In this document: positions 32,200-41,702 of the stretch, piece by piece
Numbering within the stretch: position 1 is the first letter of the stretch
How the letters are laid out: each line of letters begins with the position of its first letter
DNA from: Alicyclobacillus tolerans
GTDB taxonomy: Bacteria > Bacillota > Bacilli > Alicyclobacillales > Alicyclobacillaceae
NCBI RefSeq assembly: GCF_900142255.1
Contig: NZ_FRAF01000010.1
Span: forward strand, 1-64,000
Reading direction: 5' to 3'
DNA: 64,000 bases
Position numbers and translations under genes: made by a program
The notes under the pieces: model-generated
The model's input: the letters and a program-made list of their open reading frames with translations, nothing else
What the model was told of the DNA's origin: nothing
The model's database searches: none

Positions 32200-33261
32200 T
32201 CAGCACGTCTTTTGCAAATATTCTATAATCGCTGTTGTTACTTCTTCGGTTGTTGCTTTTCCATGTAGATCTGGGGTCTTGATTCCAGATTGCAAAGTGA
32301 ATTCAATGGCTTCTAATAATAGAGTTCCCATTTCTTCGTATCCAAGAAAATCTAGCATGAGTTTGCCCGTCCATATTTGTCCTAAAGGATTGGCTATACC
32401 TTGTCCAGCAATGTCAGGTGCAGAACCATGGACGGGTTCAAACATGGATGGGTATTTACGATCCACGTTAAGATTGGCAGCTGGTGCAATACCAATACTC
32501 CCCATGATAGCCGCCCCTACATCGGTGAGAATGTCTCCAAATAAATTGGAGGCCACAATCACATCCAAATCATGTGGACGAGTAATCAAGAAAGCGGTCA
32601 GGGCATCTATATGCTGACTGGAAGTGGTAACCTGCGGATAATCTGTGCTGACTTCTCGAAAGACCTCGTCCCAAAAGGGCATACTATGCGAAATTCCATT
32701 TGATTTTGTAGCACTCGTGACTTGGTTGCGACGTTTTTTGGCTTGTTCGAAAGCGTAACGCATTGCCCGTTCTGTAGCCTTTCTAGTAAAAACTGCGTTT
32801 TGAACGACAATTTCATCCTCACCTTTTTTCATACGTCCGCCGATCTCGGTATATTCTCCTTCGCTGTTTTCACGAATGACAACGAGATCGAAATCAGCAG
32901 GATGAAGTAATGGTGAGCGGAGTCCCTTTAGTAAGCGAGCTGGCCGTAAATTGATAGATTGTTCCAATTCACGACGTATACGAATCAGTAATCCCCAAAG
33001 AGAAATATGGTCGGGTACAAGATTGGGCATACCCACAGCGCCTAGGAATATTTGATCAAATGAGCGCAAAATGTCGATACCTTCAGAAGGCATCATCATG
33101 CCGTGTTGTAAGTAATATTGACAACTCCAAGGAAAAGATGTCCATTCCCATTGTATTCCACCATGAATTTCAGCTACGACATCAAGTATACGCATGGCAG
33201 CAGGTACGACTTCATTACCAATTCCATCGCCAGGAATGGCAGCTATAGCATATTTTTCCAT
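32200..33261 (-). CDS. Tartrate/D-malate dehydrogenase (decarboxylating)
   Basis: NAD-dependent beta-decarboxylating dehydrogenase of 353 aa (isopropylmalate dehydrogenase fold). Seen: AIPGDGIGNEVVPAAMRILD, FPWSCQYYLQHGMMMPSEGI (subfamily stretch of tartrate and D-malate enzymes), SINLRPARLL, VVIRENSEGEYTEIGG, TSATKSNGISHSMPFWDEVF, DVGAAIMGSIGIAPAANLN and MFEPVHGSAPDIAGQGIANP. The FPWSC..YYLQHG block favours tartrate or D-malate over isopropylmalate. ATG 33261 is set by GAGGTGG; a GTG 12 bases upstream is possible. It follows the MFS transporter gene by 34 bases and both probably form an uptake-and-use pair for a hydroxydicarboxylic acid. Confidence 0.85.
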   Translation of the reverse strand: MEKYAIAAIPGDGIGNEVVPAAMRILDVVAEIHGGIQWEWTSFPWSCQYYLQHGMMMPSEGIDILRSFDQIFLGAVGMPNLVPDHISLWGLLIRIRRELEQSINLRPARLLKGLRSPLLHPADFDLVVIRENSEGEYTEIGGRMKKGEDEIVVQNAVFTRKATERAMRYAFEQAKKRRNQVTSATKSNGISHSMPFWDEVFREVSTDYPQVTTSSQHIDALTAFLITRPHDLDVIVASNLFGDILTDVGAAIMGSIGIAPAANLNVDRKYPSMFEPVHGSAPDIAGQGIANPLGQIWTGKLMLDFLGYEEMGTLLLEAIEFTLQSGIKTPDLHGKATTEEVTTAIIEYLQKTC

Positions 33262-33295
33262 TTTTAATTCCACCTCGCTGGATTCTTATCTATTT

Positions 33296-34570
33296 TCATT
33301 TATCTTGCCTGAATATGACGCTCTCATGTTGGGATTGACTTGGATGTATGGCCATATTGGTTTCTGAATGTTTGAGCGGCTGACGTTTTTTAGCTAAATA
33401 AAGAAGGAAAAAGGCAAACAGTGCTAAACCAATATTACTTTCGTAAACAGCACGAAAACCAAGGGTTTGAGCAATCGTACCACCGAGTAGGCTACCCGCC
33501 ACACTGCCGATATTGTTGGTGTTGCTAAAAAGAGTCGTGGCCGATCCTGCGGATTCGGGCATGAAATCTTGAAAATAACTCATACCCGTACTGGAAATGA
33601 TTGCAATAAATATAGCGCAGAATACTTGTAAGATAAGCATTTGCCAGGCGGCATCGGTAAAGATGACACCTGTATAATAGAGAATTCCACAAATGATACC
33701 AAACAACAGAATTTTACGTTTTTCTATTTTTTCTGAAACCGCACTGAGACCGATCATAATAGGAATTTCCAATCCTGCACTTAGGCTGAACACCCATCCC
33801 ACCACATGTTCTTGCGCTCCAATGGTTCGCGTGACAAATAACGGCATATACATTCCATTCACACTAGATGCTGTAGAGGCAAAGACAAAAGCGATGCTGG
33901 AATAAAAAATTTCTCGACGTTGTAAATTTTTCCACAGTGTAGACGATTCGATTTTAGGGATTTGTGTGTGCTGGCGCCTTTGCAAAGATAGTAAAGCAAC
34001 TCCGAAAATCAAAAAGTAAATCAAAGAAGTAGACATAAATAGTCCATTATAACCAAGCAGGCTGAGTCCCCAGGCACCAAACAGTGGGCCAACCACCCAA
34101 GCAAATGAGAAAAATGCGCGGAGTGAGGCGATAGTTCGTGCCGGATGGGAAGTGGAGGATGCTATGGCCGATTCTCTTGCGTAAGCGAAAAGTTGAGGAA
34201 ACGCTGCTGCACCCATACCTAACAGAAAAGTAGTAAAGATGAGTAATTGTATATAATTATGCATAAATAAAAAGCAGGCATAACCGCATCCAGCAGCTAG
34301 ACAAGACAAAAGAATAATAAATTTCTTCGGCGTACCGGTGTCCGATTTTTTTCCGAGCCAAGTACTGGCTATAATACCGCCTATGCCGTTGGTACACATA
34401 AACGCACCCAATTCTACGGGCGAAGTGTGAATTTGATTTGTCAGATACAACGATAGGTAAGGTCGAGTTACAGCTAAACCTACTCCTACTAGAGTAATGG
34501 AAAAGACGAGAGCAAAATAGCCGGGCATTTGATTTGTACGAAATGTTCCGTGAAAACTAAAAGATGGCAA
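33296..34570 (-). CDS. MFS transporter (sugar efflux-like)
   Basis: Twelve-helix major facilitator transporter of 424 aa. Between helices 2 and 3 is a short loop ASTWLGKKSDTGTPKK, a variant of the MFS motif GxxxDR(x)GRR. The layout (MPGYFALVFSITLVGVGLAV, RPYLSLYLTNQI, SFAWVVGPLFGAWGLSLLGY, FSNTNNIGSVAGSLLGG) resembles sugar efflux transporters of the Set group. TTG 34570 is chosen because GGAGG lies nine bases before it; the frame extends to 34603 without a site. Located upstream of the tartrate/D-malate dehydrogenase gene and divergent from the LacI-type regulator. Substrate uncertain. Confidence 0.85.
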   Translation of the reverse strand: MPSFSFHGTFRTNQMPGYFALVFSITLVGVGLAVTRPYLSLYLTNQIHTSPVELGAFMCTNGIGGIIASTWLGKKSDTGTPKKFIILLSCLAAGCGYACFLFMHNYIQLLIFTTFLLGMGAAAFPQLFAYARESAIASSTSHPARTIASLRAFFSFAWVVGPLFGAWGLSLLGYNGLFMSTSLIYFLIFGVALLSLQRRQHTQIPKIESSTLWKNLQRREIFYSSIAFVFASTASSVNGMYMPLFVTRTIGAQEHVVGWVFSLSAGLEIPIMIGLSAVSEKIEKRKILLFGIICGILYYTGVIFTDAAWQMLILQVFCAIFIAIISSTGMSYFQDFMPESAGSATTLFSNTNNIGSVAGSLLGGTIAQTLGFRAVYESNIGLALFAFFLLYLAKKRQPLKHSETNMAIHPSQSQHESVIFRQDK

Positions 34571-34819
34571 GCGAAAAATCCTCCACTGAGGCCGAAAGGC
34601 CATTGATAGAATTTGAGTTACTTTCGGAAGCGGTATCGGTACGACGTTGGCAATGGACGTCTTTAATATGCTTATGCAAGCGTTGAATAGGATATTTGCT
34701 TCTGATTTTTTCTACTAAGTTTATCATTTTTACTTCAATAAAATGCGAAGTTCTTATTTTTGAAAAAATTTTTTTAATAAGCAGGAATCTGAAAGCAAAA
34801 AAAGAATACAATGCATTAA

Positions 34820-34833
34820 CGAAAGCGGTTTTG
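34820..34833. promoter_or_regulatory. LacI-type operator before the lacI-like gene
   Basis: CGAAAGCGGTTTTG, with central AAGCGGTTT as in cre-like LacI-family sites. The same 14 bases recur exactly at 35991-36004. It sits just after a candidate -10 TACAAT (34807-34812), fitting autorepression. The 303-base gap around it, up to the MFS start, otherwise holds only promoter-like A+T-rich DNA. Confidence 0.65.
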
Positions 34834-34873
34834 TAATCATCGTTCCAGACTTGAAGTACAAAGGACGCTGTCT

Positions 34874-35890
34874 ATGACAACTATTTACGACATTGCCAAA
34901 CGAGCTGGAGTTTCACCGACTACGGTATCTAAAGTTTTGAATGGATACCCAGATGTCAGTCTCAAAACGCGCGGCAAAGTTCAACGCATTATGAGCGAAT
35001 TAGGCTATCAGCCAAGCGCAGCTGCGCGTAGTTTAGCTACCAATCGTTCTATGACTGTCGGCGTATTTTTTCAAGATCATGTCAATAGTGGATTGCGCCA
35101 TCCGTTCTTGCATGATGTTCTTGCTAGTTTTAAAGATGTAGTAGGTGGTAAAGGCTATGATCTTTTATTGTTTTCAGATGCTGAGCGGGAAAATTTCCCG
35201 AGTGGTTTTGAAGCGCGGGCAAAACATAGAGATGTTGATGGATTGCTCTTGGTTGGTGTGCCGCGGACTGATCCAGGGTTAGTCGCGTTGGCTCGCAGTC
35301 GTATACCAGTGGTTTCAATAGATTTAGATCTTATTGGTTCGCGAGCCAGTTATCTCATGTCAGACAATCTGGGTGGTACGCGAGCAGCGATGTCCTTTCT
35401 ATTAAACAATGGTCATCGAAAAATTGCTTTTATTGGTGATCGGCTGGGCACGAAACCTGGCCATGATCGGATGTTAGGATATCAACAATCGTTGCAAGAA
35501 TTAGATTTACCCTTCCGGTCGGAATGGATGCTGGACGGGGATTTTACAGAAGTCTCAGGTTATGAGGCTATGAAAAAACTTTTGCAGGTTTCTGAATTGC
35601 CTACGGCTGTTTTTTGTGCTTCCGACATGATGGCGATTGGAGCTTTTCGAGCTTTGCAGGAAGTTGGAAAGAAACCTGGACAGGACATATCTGTTATGGG
35701 TTTTGATGATATTGAGCTTGCCCGATATGTCACTCCAAGTTTGACAACGGTTCGTCAAAACAAGGAAGAGATGGGACGTTTGGCGGCTTTCGAGTTGTTG
35801 GAATTAATGGCTCGTGAGGATAAACCACCTACAGTTATCACTGTAGATACAGAAATTGTAGTTCGAGAAAGTGTTTGCTCTATTTCTTAG
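34874..35890 (+). CDS. LacI-family transcriptional regulator of the oligosaccharide operon
   Basis: Repressor of 338 aa. N-terminal helix-turn-helix and hinge: YDIAKRAGVSPTTVSKVL, NGYPDVSLKTRGKVQRIMSE, YQPSAAARSLATNRS. The remainder is a periplasmic-binding-like sugar sensor: VGVFFQDHVNSGLRHPFLHD, VDGLLLVGVPR, HRKIAFIGDRLGTKPGHDRM, AVFCASDMMAIGAFRAL and SVMGFDDIELARYVTPSLTT. It has the cre-type recognition helix, consistent with the AAGCGGTTT sites found before itself and before the transporter. The likely inducer is a sugar released from the beta-mannoside or related glycan handled by the operon. Confidence 0.9.
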   Translation: MTTIYDIAKRAGVSPTTVSKVLNGYPDVSLKTRGKVQRIMSELGYQPSAAARSLATNRSMTVGVFFQDHVNSGLRHPFLHDVLASFKDVVGGKGYDLLLFSDAERENFPSGFEARAKHRDVDGLLLVGVPRTDPGLVALARSRIPVVSIDLDLIGSRASYLMSDNLGGTRAAMSFLLNNGHRKIAFIGDRLGTKPGHDRMLGYQQSLQELDLPFRSEWMLDGDFTEVSGYEAMKKLLQVSELPTAVFCASDMMAIGAFRALQEVGKKPGQDISVMGFDDIELARYVTPSLTTVRQNKEEMGRLAAFELLELMAREDKPPTVITVDTEIVVRESVCSIS

Positions 35891-35926
35891 TTGTTTTCGA
35901 TTCTGCATTTCACTTTCCAAACATAA

Positions 35927-36004
35927 TTGTAAGCGGTTTCTTGTTGTGCTTGGAGGAGGTGGTGTGTGGTATATAACATGTTTTTATTTTCGAAAGCGGT
36001 TTTG
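35927..36004 (+). promoter_or_regulatory. Promoter of the transport-hydrolase operon flanked by two LacI sites
   Basis: Candidate -35 TTGGAG (35950-35955), 16-base spacer and -10 TATAAC (35972-35977). TTGTAAGCGGTTTC lies upstream (35927-35940) and CGAAAGCGGTTTTG downstream (35991-36004), a layout suited to repression by looping or roadblock. Confidence 0.6.
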
Positions 36005-36027
36005 ATGAAAAATAAGGGGGTTCATCG

Positions 36028-37692
36028 TTGAACAGCAAATGGAAAACAGGCGTCGTTGTTGGAACGGTTGCACTTACCGTGGCTGCACTGGCTGGGTGTG
36101 GCAATGCAACCAACGGATCGGCTAGTCATAGCACCTCGGTCTCTGCGAGCTCAGGCCAAGGAAAACCGTTAACGGTTGTTCCTGCGCCATACGGAAGTTT
36201 TCAAGACAATTTTAATCCCTTCCAATACCAAACTACAGCTAATCCTGGAACTTTTGGCATGATTTATGAACCGTTATTCTATTACAGTTTGGTCAGTTCA
36301 AATGTCTATAGTTTGCTTGGTAAAAGCATGTCGTGGAGCAATGGAGATACAACATTGACTGTCCAACTCAATACAGACGCTAAATGGTCAGATGGACAGC
36401 CCTTCACCTCTAAAGATGTGGTGTTTACGTTTGATTTGTTGAAAAAATATCCAGCTATTGATACTTCCGGTGTCTGGACTGAGTTGCGCAGCGTCAAAGC
36501 AGAAGGGGCTGGAACCGTTGTGTTTCAGTTCAAAAAGCCGGATGTGCCATTTGCCATGTATGTCGTACAAGAGCCTATTGTACCTGAACATATCTGGTCG
36601 AAGGTCGGGAATCCATCCAAATATTTGAACAGTAATCCAGTAGGAACTGGGCCCTATGTTTTGGCGAGTTTCTCTCCCCAAGAATACACCTTAAAAGCCA
36701 ACGACAATTATTACGGAGGAAAACCGCCTGTGCCAGAGGTAATTTTCCCATCATACAGCAGTAACGATAGTGCTAATCTGGCGTTGGCCCAAGGTCAAGT
36801 AGACTGGGGAGGACAATTTATTAACAATATTCAACAAGTATACGCCTCCAAGAGTCCATACAACAAGTATTGGTTCCCGCCTAATAACGTAGTCAATTTG
36901 GTTCCTAATTTGACAAACTCACTGCTTGGTCAAAAAGTAGTACGTGAGGCTATCAGTATGGCGATTGACCGTAACGCGCTCGCTCAAAAAGGCGAATACG
37001 GGTATGTTCAGGTGGCTAGTCCAACAACTATTTTGCCTACCAGTTCAAGTTGGATAGATCCCAATTTGCCGGCTAAGGATTTGAAATTTACGTATAATCC
37101 AAGTGCTGCAGAGCAACTGCTGGAGAGTCACGGTTATAAGAAAGTCAATGGTGTGATGGAAGCTCCCAATGGTCAACCTTTATCTTTCAATTTGGCTGTT
37201 GTATCTGGTTGGACGGACTGGGATGAAGACGCTCAATTGATTGAACAGGATTTGCAACAGATTGGCATACGGGTCAATGTTCAGCAAATGCAATATGCTG
37301 GGTATGAAGCAGCACTCCAGGGACATAGTTTTGATTTGGCTATTGCATCGTCTGGCGGCGGACCCAATCCTTACTATATTGATGAGGATGTCTATCAGTC
37401 GCATGGCAGCTTAAATTATGAACAATGGGACAATGCGGCAACTGATCAGGCATTTTCTGATTTTGAATCTACCACAAACTTGGCTCAACAAAAACAGGCT
37501 ATGTATAAAGTGGAGAAAATTGTCGCTGAAAATTTACCGACTATCCCACTGTTCTATGGTGGTACTTGGTACGAATACAGTACCAAAAATTATACAGGTT
37601 GGCCGAGTGCGAGCAATCCATATGTTTCACCAGCTCCATGGTCATGGCCGGCAGCAGAGATTGTCCTTATGCATCTAAAACCAAGAAGTTGA
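36028..37692 (+). CDS. ABC transporter substrate-binding lipoprotein (family 5)
   Basis: Extracellular solute-binding lipoprotein of 554 aa, SBP family 5 (peptide/oligosaccharide type). Signal with lipobox ends TVAALAGCGN, lipidated Cys at residue 24; then a Ser-rich linker. Domain motifs: SWSNGDTTLTVQLNTDAKWS then DGQPFTSKDVVFTFDLLKKY, VGTGPYVLASFSPQEYTLKA NDNYYGGKPP split over the hinge, VREAISMAIDRNALAQ and LPTIPLFYGGTWYEYS. TTG 36028 follows AAGGGGG. Members of this group import cello- and manno-oligosaccharides in several thermophiles and Thermotoga; with glycosidases downstream, an oligosaccharide ligand is more likely than a peptide. Confidence 0.9.
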   Translation: MNSKWKTGVVVGTVALTVAALAGCGNATNGSASHSTSVSASSGQGKPLTVVPAPYGSFQDNFNPFQYQTTANPGTFGMIYEPLFYYSLVSSNVYSLLGKSMSWSNGDTTLTVQLNTDAKWSDGQPFTSKDVVFTFDLLKKYPAIDTSGVWTELRSVKAEGAGTVVFQFKKPDVPFAMYVVQEPIVPEHIWSKVGNPSKYLNSNPVGTGPYVLASFSPQEYTLKANDNYYGGKPPVPEVIFPSYSSNDSANLALAQGQVDWGGQFINNIQQVYASKSPYNKYWFPPNNVVNLVPNLTNSLLGQKVVREAISMAIDRNALAQKGEYGYVQVASPTTILPTSSSWIDPNLPAKDLKFTYNPSAAEQLLESHGYKKVNGVMEAPNGQPLSFNLAVVSGWTDWDEDAQLIEQDLQQIGIRVNVQQMQYAGYEAALQGHSFDLAIASSGGGPNPYYIDEDVYQSHGSLNYEQWDNAATDQAFSDFESTTNLAQQKQAMYKVEKIVAENLPTIPLFYGGTWYEYSTKNYTGWPSASNPYVSPAPWSWPAAEIVLMHLKPRS

Positions 37693-37774
37693 ATGGATTG
37701 AGCCAAACGGCGGCGATGCAGTCCATCTGCTCGCCGCCCTATAGGATTGCGGCAACATAGTGGGAGGAAGCAGC

Positions 37775-38764
37775 ATGAAATACGTTCTCAGTCGTTTGTC
37801 GTTTTTTATCGTATCTGTTTGGGCTGCTGTGACGATTAACTTTGTTTTGCCGCGCATGATGCCTGGCAACCCTGCCGACGCTATGTTTGCCAAATTCCAA
37901 AACAATTTGACACCCCAGGCCATGACGGCGTTAAAACTCGAATTTGGGTTCAGCAATCAACCTCTGATAGTCCAATATTTCGACTATCTTAAGGGGCTTA
38001 TCACCCTCCATTGGGGGTTGTCTTTCACGTACTACCCTACTCCAACCAAAACTGTCATAGCGCATAGTTTGCCTTGGACCATCGGTTTAGTAGGGATAAC
38101 AACGTTAATCTCTGTCTTTTTGGGAACAGGGCTTGGTATTTTAATTGCTTGGCGGCGTGGTGGTGCTCTGGACAATACACTTCCTATTGTCTCGCTGTTT
38201 TTTCAAGCGGCCCCCTATATGTGGACAGGACTTTTGTTGCTTTACTTTTTAAGCTTTAAACTGGGATGGTTTCCATTAGCTCATGGTTATGCGCTCAGTG
38301 TACAGCCGTCTTGGAGCATTTCGTTTATTTTGTCAGTTTTAAAACATGCGATTTTGCCAGGTATTACGATTTTCCTGGGTTCATTTAGTGGTTGGTTGAT
38401 AGGGATGCGCAACAATATGATTTTGACGCTAGGTGAAGATTACGTTGTTTTTGCAGAGGCAAAAGGTGTGCGACCTTCCCGGTTAATGCTCATGTATGCT
38501 GCACGAAACGCCATTCTTCCTCAGATCACCAGCTTCGCTATAGCGATAGGCAACGTCGTGAGTGGCTCGATTCTTACAGAAGTTGTTTTCTCATATCCCG
38601 GTATTGGAGCGCAGTTGCAAGCTGCAGTGCTGCAACAAGATTATCCGTTGATTCAGGCTGCCTTTTTAATGATCGCGTTGTCAGTACTTCTTGCTAATCT
38701 GTTGGTTGACCTGCTCTATAGTCGACTTGATCCGCGAGTTCGTGCAGGAGGTGCCACTGTATGA
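37775..38764 (+). CDS. ABC transporter permease (DppB/OppB type)
   Basis: Membrane permease of 329 aa with six predicted helices. N-terminus YVLSRLSFFIVSVWAAVTIN FVLPRMMPGNPADAM is typical of the first permease of peptide-type importers. The ATPase-contact EAA region is seen in DYVVFAEAKGVRPSRLML and the helix SGSILTEVVFSYPGIGAQLQ. ATG 37775 is set by GGGAGG. Its stop overlaps the start of the second permease by 4 bases. Confidence 0.9.
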   Translation: MKYVLSRLSFFIVSVWAAVTINFVLPRMMPGNPADAMFAKFQNNLTPQAMTALKLEFGFSNQPLIVQYFDYLKGLITLHWGLSFTYYPTPTKTVIAHSLPWTIGLVGITTLISVFLGTGLGILIAWRRGGALDNTLPIVSLFFQAAPYMWTGLLLLYFLSFKLGWFPLAHGYALSVQPSWSISFILSVLKHAILPGITIFLGSFSGWLIGMRNNMILTLGEDYVVFAEAKGVRPSRLMLMYAARNAILPQITSFAIAIGNVVSGSILTEVVFSYPGIGAQLQAAVLQQDYPLIQAAFLMIALSVLLANLLVDLLYSRLDPRVRAGGATV

Positions 38765-39705
38765 TGACGCATCCTCTTGAAGATATCCATGCGAATGAAG
38801 TCAATCTTCCCATCAGACGTAAAAGATTTCGTTTTTTTCGTTTACTTTGTTCCGATCGTCGTTCGTTGGTAGGATTGTGTCTCTTTTCTCTATTTTTATT
38901 GGTCGCCGTTTTGGCGCCTGTGATTGCGCCCTACAATCCACTTTCAACGAATTTTGCTATGAATTTGCCTCCAAGTTATGCTCATTGGTTTGGTACGACG
39001 GCTACAGGACAGGATATATTTTCGCAATTTATCTACGGAACACGCACCACTTTAACGGTAGGTATGGGTGCTGGGCTCTTGGCAACCTTGATTGGACTGG
39101 CATTTGGTGTAACAGCAGGTTATATCGGTGGGTGGGTAGATACAGTACTTAACTTTGTCACGAATATTTTTCTGGTTCTGCCGAGTCTCGCTCTTCTCAT
39201 TGTCATTGAATCAATGGTGCATAATACCACGCCTTGGATTAACGGATTGATTATAGGTTTCACTGGCTGGGCTTGGGGAGCTCGAGTTTTTCGAGCTCAA
39301 ACGATGTCGCTGCGCAATCGCGAGTTTGTTACAGCAGCGCGTCTTTCAGGAGCTTCCACTCTGCGAGTTATGGCTGCGGAAATTATTCCTAATATGACGA
39401 GCGTCATTGCTTCTAACATTATTTTTGCTTGTCTCGGTGCCATTCTTGCTGAATCTGGGTTAGCCTTTCTTGGACTTGAAAGCGTCAATTCGGTCAGTTG
39501 GGGGACCATGCTCTATTGGGCGCAAGCAGGTGGAGCGTTACTGAACGGCGCTTGGTATTGGATTGTTCCGCCAGGGTTGGGAATTGCTTTAGTTGGTCTA
39601 TCGCTAGTGTTGATGAATTTCAGTATTGATCAATTAACAAATCCGCGCCTGCGCAAGCAAGGAGGGAAGCGTCGTGAGCAAAGTACAGCCCGTTCTAGAA
39701 ATTGA
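38761..39705 (+). CDS. ABC transporter permease (DppC/OppC type)
   Basis: Second permease, 314 aa, with the N-terminal helix LVGLCLFSLFLLVAVLAPVI APYNPL characteristic of OppC, then FGTTATGQDIFSQFIYGTRT and the EAA contact region EFVTAARLSGASTLRVMAAE. Helices near the C-terminus include LAESGLAFLGLESVNSVSWG and IVPPGLGIALVGLSLVLMNF. Starts by ATGA overlap with the previous gene and overlaps the ATPase gene by 32 bases, so all are translationally coupled. Confidence 0.9.
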   Translation: MMTHPLEDIHANEVNLPIRRKRFRFFRLLCSDRRSLVGLCLFSLFLLVAVLAPVIAPYNPLSTNFAMNLPPSYAHWFGTTATGQDIFSQFIYGTRTTLTVGMGAGLLATLIGLAFGVTAGYIGGWVDTVLNFVTNIFLVLPSLALLIVIESMVHNTTPWINGLIIGFTGWAWGARVFRAQTMSLRNREFVTAARLSGASTLRVMAAEIIPNMTSVIASNIIFACLGAILAESGLAFLGLESVNSVSWGTMLYWAQAGGALLNGAWYWIVPPGLGIALVGLSLVLMNFSIDQLTNPRLRKQGGKRREQSTARSRN

Positions 39706-40702
39706 AGATGTCACAGTTGTTTATGACAGCCCCTCTGGGCCAGTACAGGCAGTTAGTGATGTTAATTTAACTGTATATCCGGGAACCATTGTTGGTTTAA
39801 TCGGTGAATCGGGATCGGGAAAATCGACATTAGCAAACGCCATTATGCGCTTGTTAAGAGGCAATGCTCGACTAACTAAAGGACAAATTCGTGTGATGGG
39901 AACCGATATTTACGCTTTAAGCAAACGAGAGCTTCGCACATTTCGTTGGAGTCGAATGTCAATGGTCTTTCAGAGTGCAATGACAGCACTAAATCCTGTG
40001 ATGACGGTGGAGAAACAAATTGTAGACACGTTTCGCAGCCATCGTCCACAAATGTCTGTCAAGGAGGCTAAAGAACGAGCGCGTGATTTGCTGCGGCTCG
40101 TGCGTATTGACGAAAAACATTTGCGCAGTTTTCCACACGAGTTATCGGGTGGAATGCGCCAGCGCGTAGTCATTGCTATTGCTATTGCATTGGAACCGCA
40201 ATTGGTCATTATGGATGAACCCACAACAGCTCTCGATGTGGTAGTGCAACGGTCGATACTTAATCAAATTCAGGAACTGCAGGCTGAGCGAGGCTTTGCC
40301 ATCCTATTTATTAGTCATGATTTCAGTTTAGTAACAGAAATTGCTTCACGTGTTGCCATTATGTATGCGGGACGAATGGTTGAGAACACAGAAGCAAAAG
40401 TGCTGTTGCCAGAAGTTGATCATCATCCCTATACAGAAGGGCTCATGCGCGCTATTCCACGTTTGACGTACGAAGATGTTGTGATTGAAGGCATTCAAGG
40501 ACATCCACCAGATTTAATTGATTTGCCGAGTGGATGTGCGTACTCCCCGCGCTGTCCGTATGCAACAGCTGCATGTATGGAAATCCGTCCGACATTGCAT
40601 CGATTGTCACACGCCACGATTGAATGCCATCTCTACAGTCCAACCAAGGAGGGAGATTCGGAATGGCCGGCCAAGCAGCTTTTGTACAAGTCGACGACTT
40701 GA
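39674..40702 (+). CDS. ABC transporter ATPase (OppD type)
   Basis: Nucleotide-binding subunit, 342 aa. Walker A GLIGESGSGKSTLANAIM, Q-loop MVFQSAMTALNP, signature HELSGGMRQRVVIAIAIALE, Walker B LVIMDEPTTALDVVVQRSIL and H-loop ILFISHDFSLV. The C-terminal oligopeptide-type extension has SGCAYSPRCPYATAACMEIR, whose four Cys could bind an iron-sulphur cluster as in OppD-type ATPases. GTG 39674 with AAGGAGGG upstream. Pairs with the next ATPase. Confidence 0.92.
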   Translation: MSKVQPVLEIEDVTVVYDSPSGPVQAVSDVNLTVYPGTIVGLIGESGSGKSTLANAIMRLLRGNARLTKGQIRVMGTDIYALSKRELRTFRWSRMSMVFQSAMTALNPVMTVEKQIVDTFRSHRPQMSVKEAKERARDLLRLVRIDEKHLRSFPHELSGGMRQRVVIAIAIALEPQLVIMDEPTTALDVVVQRSILNQIQELQAERGFAILFISHDFSLVTEIASRVAIMYAGRMVENTEAKVLLPEVDHHPYTEGLMRAIPRLTYEDVVIEGIQGHPPDLIDLPSGCAYSPRCPYATAACMEIRPTLHRLSHATIECHLYSPTKEGDSEWPAKQLLYKSTT

Positions 40703-41637
40703 AAATTCGTTTTTCTATTCGAACACGTAAAGGGCCGGCATTTATCACGCCTGTTGACAATGTGAGCTTTCATATTCAACCTGGCGAAGTTTTGGCTCTT
40801 GTCGGTGAGTCAGGAAGTGGAAAAAGTACCATAGGCCGTTCCTTGGTTCGTATTCTTGAACCGACAGCAGGGAAAATTCAAGTAGCAGGTCAAGATGTTA
40901 CGCACATTCGTGGTCGTTCATTAGTGAACTATCACAAAGTAGCGCAAATGGTTTTTCAAGATCCTTTTGGTTCACTGAATCCTGTAAGAACGCTGGAGAA
41001 ACATCTGGAATTTCCTTTGCGCAAGTATCGTGCAAAGAACCATGCTGAAGTATCTGCCCATATTGATTATCTTTTGCAACGAGTAGGTCTTACACCAGTG
41101 CGTGAATTTCGTATCAAGTATCCGCATGAATTGTCTGGTGGGCAACGCCAGCGACTTGCCATTGCACGTGCACTGGCAGTGAGTCCAGAGTTCATCGTGG
41201 CAGACGAACCTATTTCCATGCTCGATGTTTCCATTCGTGCAGGAATTTTAGAGTTAATGAACGAGTTAAAACAAGATTTTCAACTTTCCTATCTTTATAT
41301 TACGCACGATTTGGCGTCGGCTCGTTACTTTGGAGATCGAATCATGGTCATGTATGGCGGACGAGTCATGGAAAGTGCATCGTCGCGCAGTTTACTCAAG
41401 CATCCATTGCATCCTTACACGCGTCTCATGTTTGCTGCAACGCCTGGAAGTGATTGGAGCAAACCGTTACCGGAAACAAGTAATGAGGCACCTAACTTAC
41501 TGGAAGGTCGTAAAGGATGTCCATTTGCTCATCGTTGTTTATTCGTTCAGGAGCGTTGTAGAGAAGAGACGCCTGCGCTGCGTGAGTTTGAAAAAGAACA
41601 CCATGTTGCTTGTCATTTTGCAGAAACCTTACAGTAA
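40663..41637 (+). CDS. ABC transporter ATPase (OppF type)
   Basis: Second nucleotide-binding subunit, 324 aa. Walker A LVGESGSGKSTIGRSLV, Q-loop MVFQDPFGSLNP, signature HELSGGQRQRLAIARALAVS, Walker B FIVADEPISMLDVSI, H-loop LYITHDLASARYF, and the C-terminal Cys set GCPFAHRCLFVQERCREE. ATG 40663 is set by AAGGAGGG and lies inside the end of oppD-like gene (40 bases overlap); a longer frame from 40624 is unsupported. Confidence 0.92.
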   Translation: MAGQAAFVQVDDLKIRFSIRTRKGPAFITPVDNVSFHIQPGEVLALVGESGSGKSTIGRSLVRILEPTAGKIQVAGQDVTHIRGRSLVNYHKVAQMVFQDPFGSLNPVRTLEKHLEFPLRKYRAKNHAEVSAHIDYLLQRVGLTPVREFRIKYPHELSGGQRQRLAIARALAVSPEFIVADEPISMLDVSIRAGILELMNELKQDFQLSYLYITHDLASARYFGDRIMVMYGGRVMESASSRSLLKHPLHPYTRLMFAATPGSDWSKPLPETSNEAPNLLEGRKGCPFAHRCLFVQERCREETPALREFEKEHHVACHFAETLQ

Positions 41638-41702
41638 ATTTCAAATTTCATGAGTGTTTCTGGACGATTTGTCTGGTTTTTGGGAAATGGGGGCAGTTTG
41701 CC

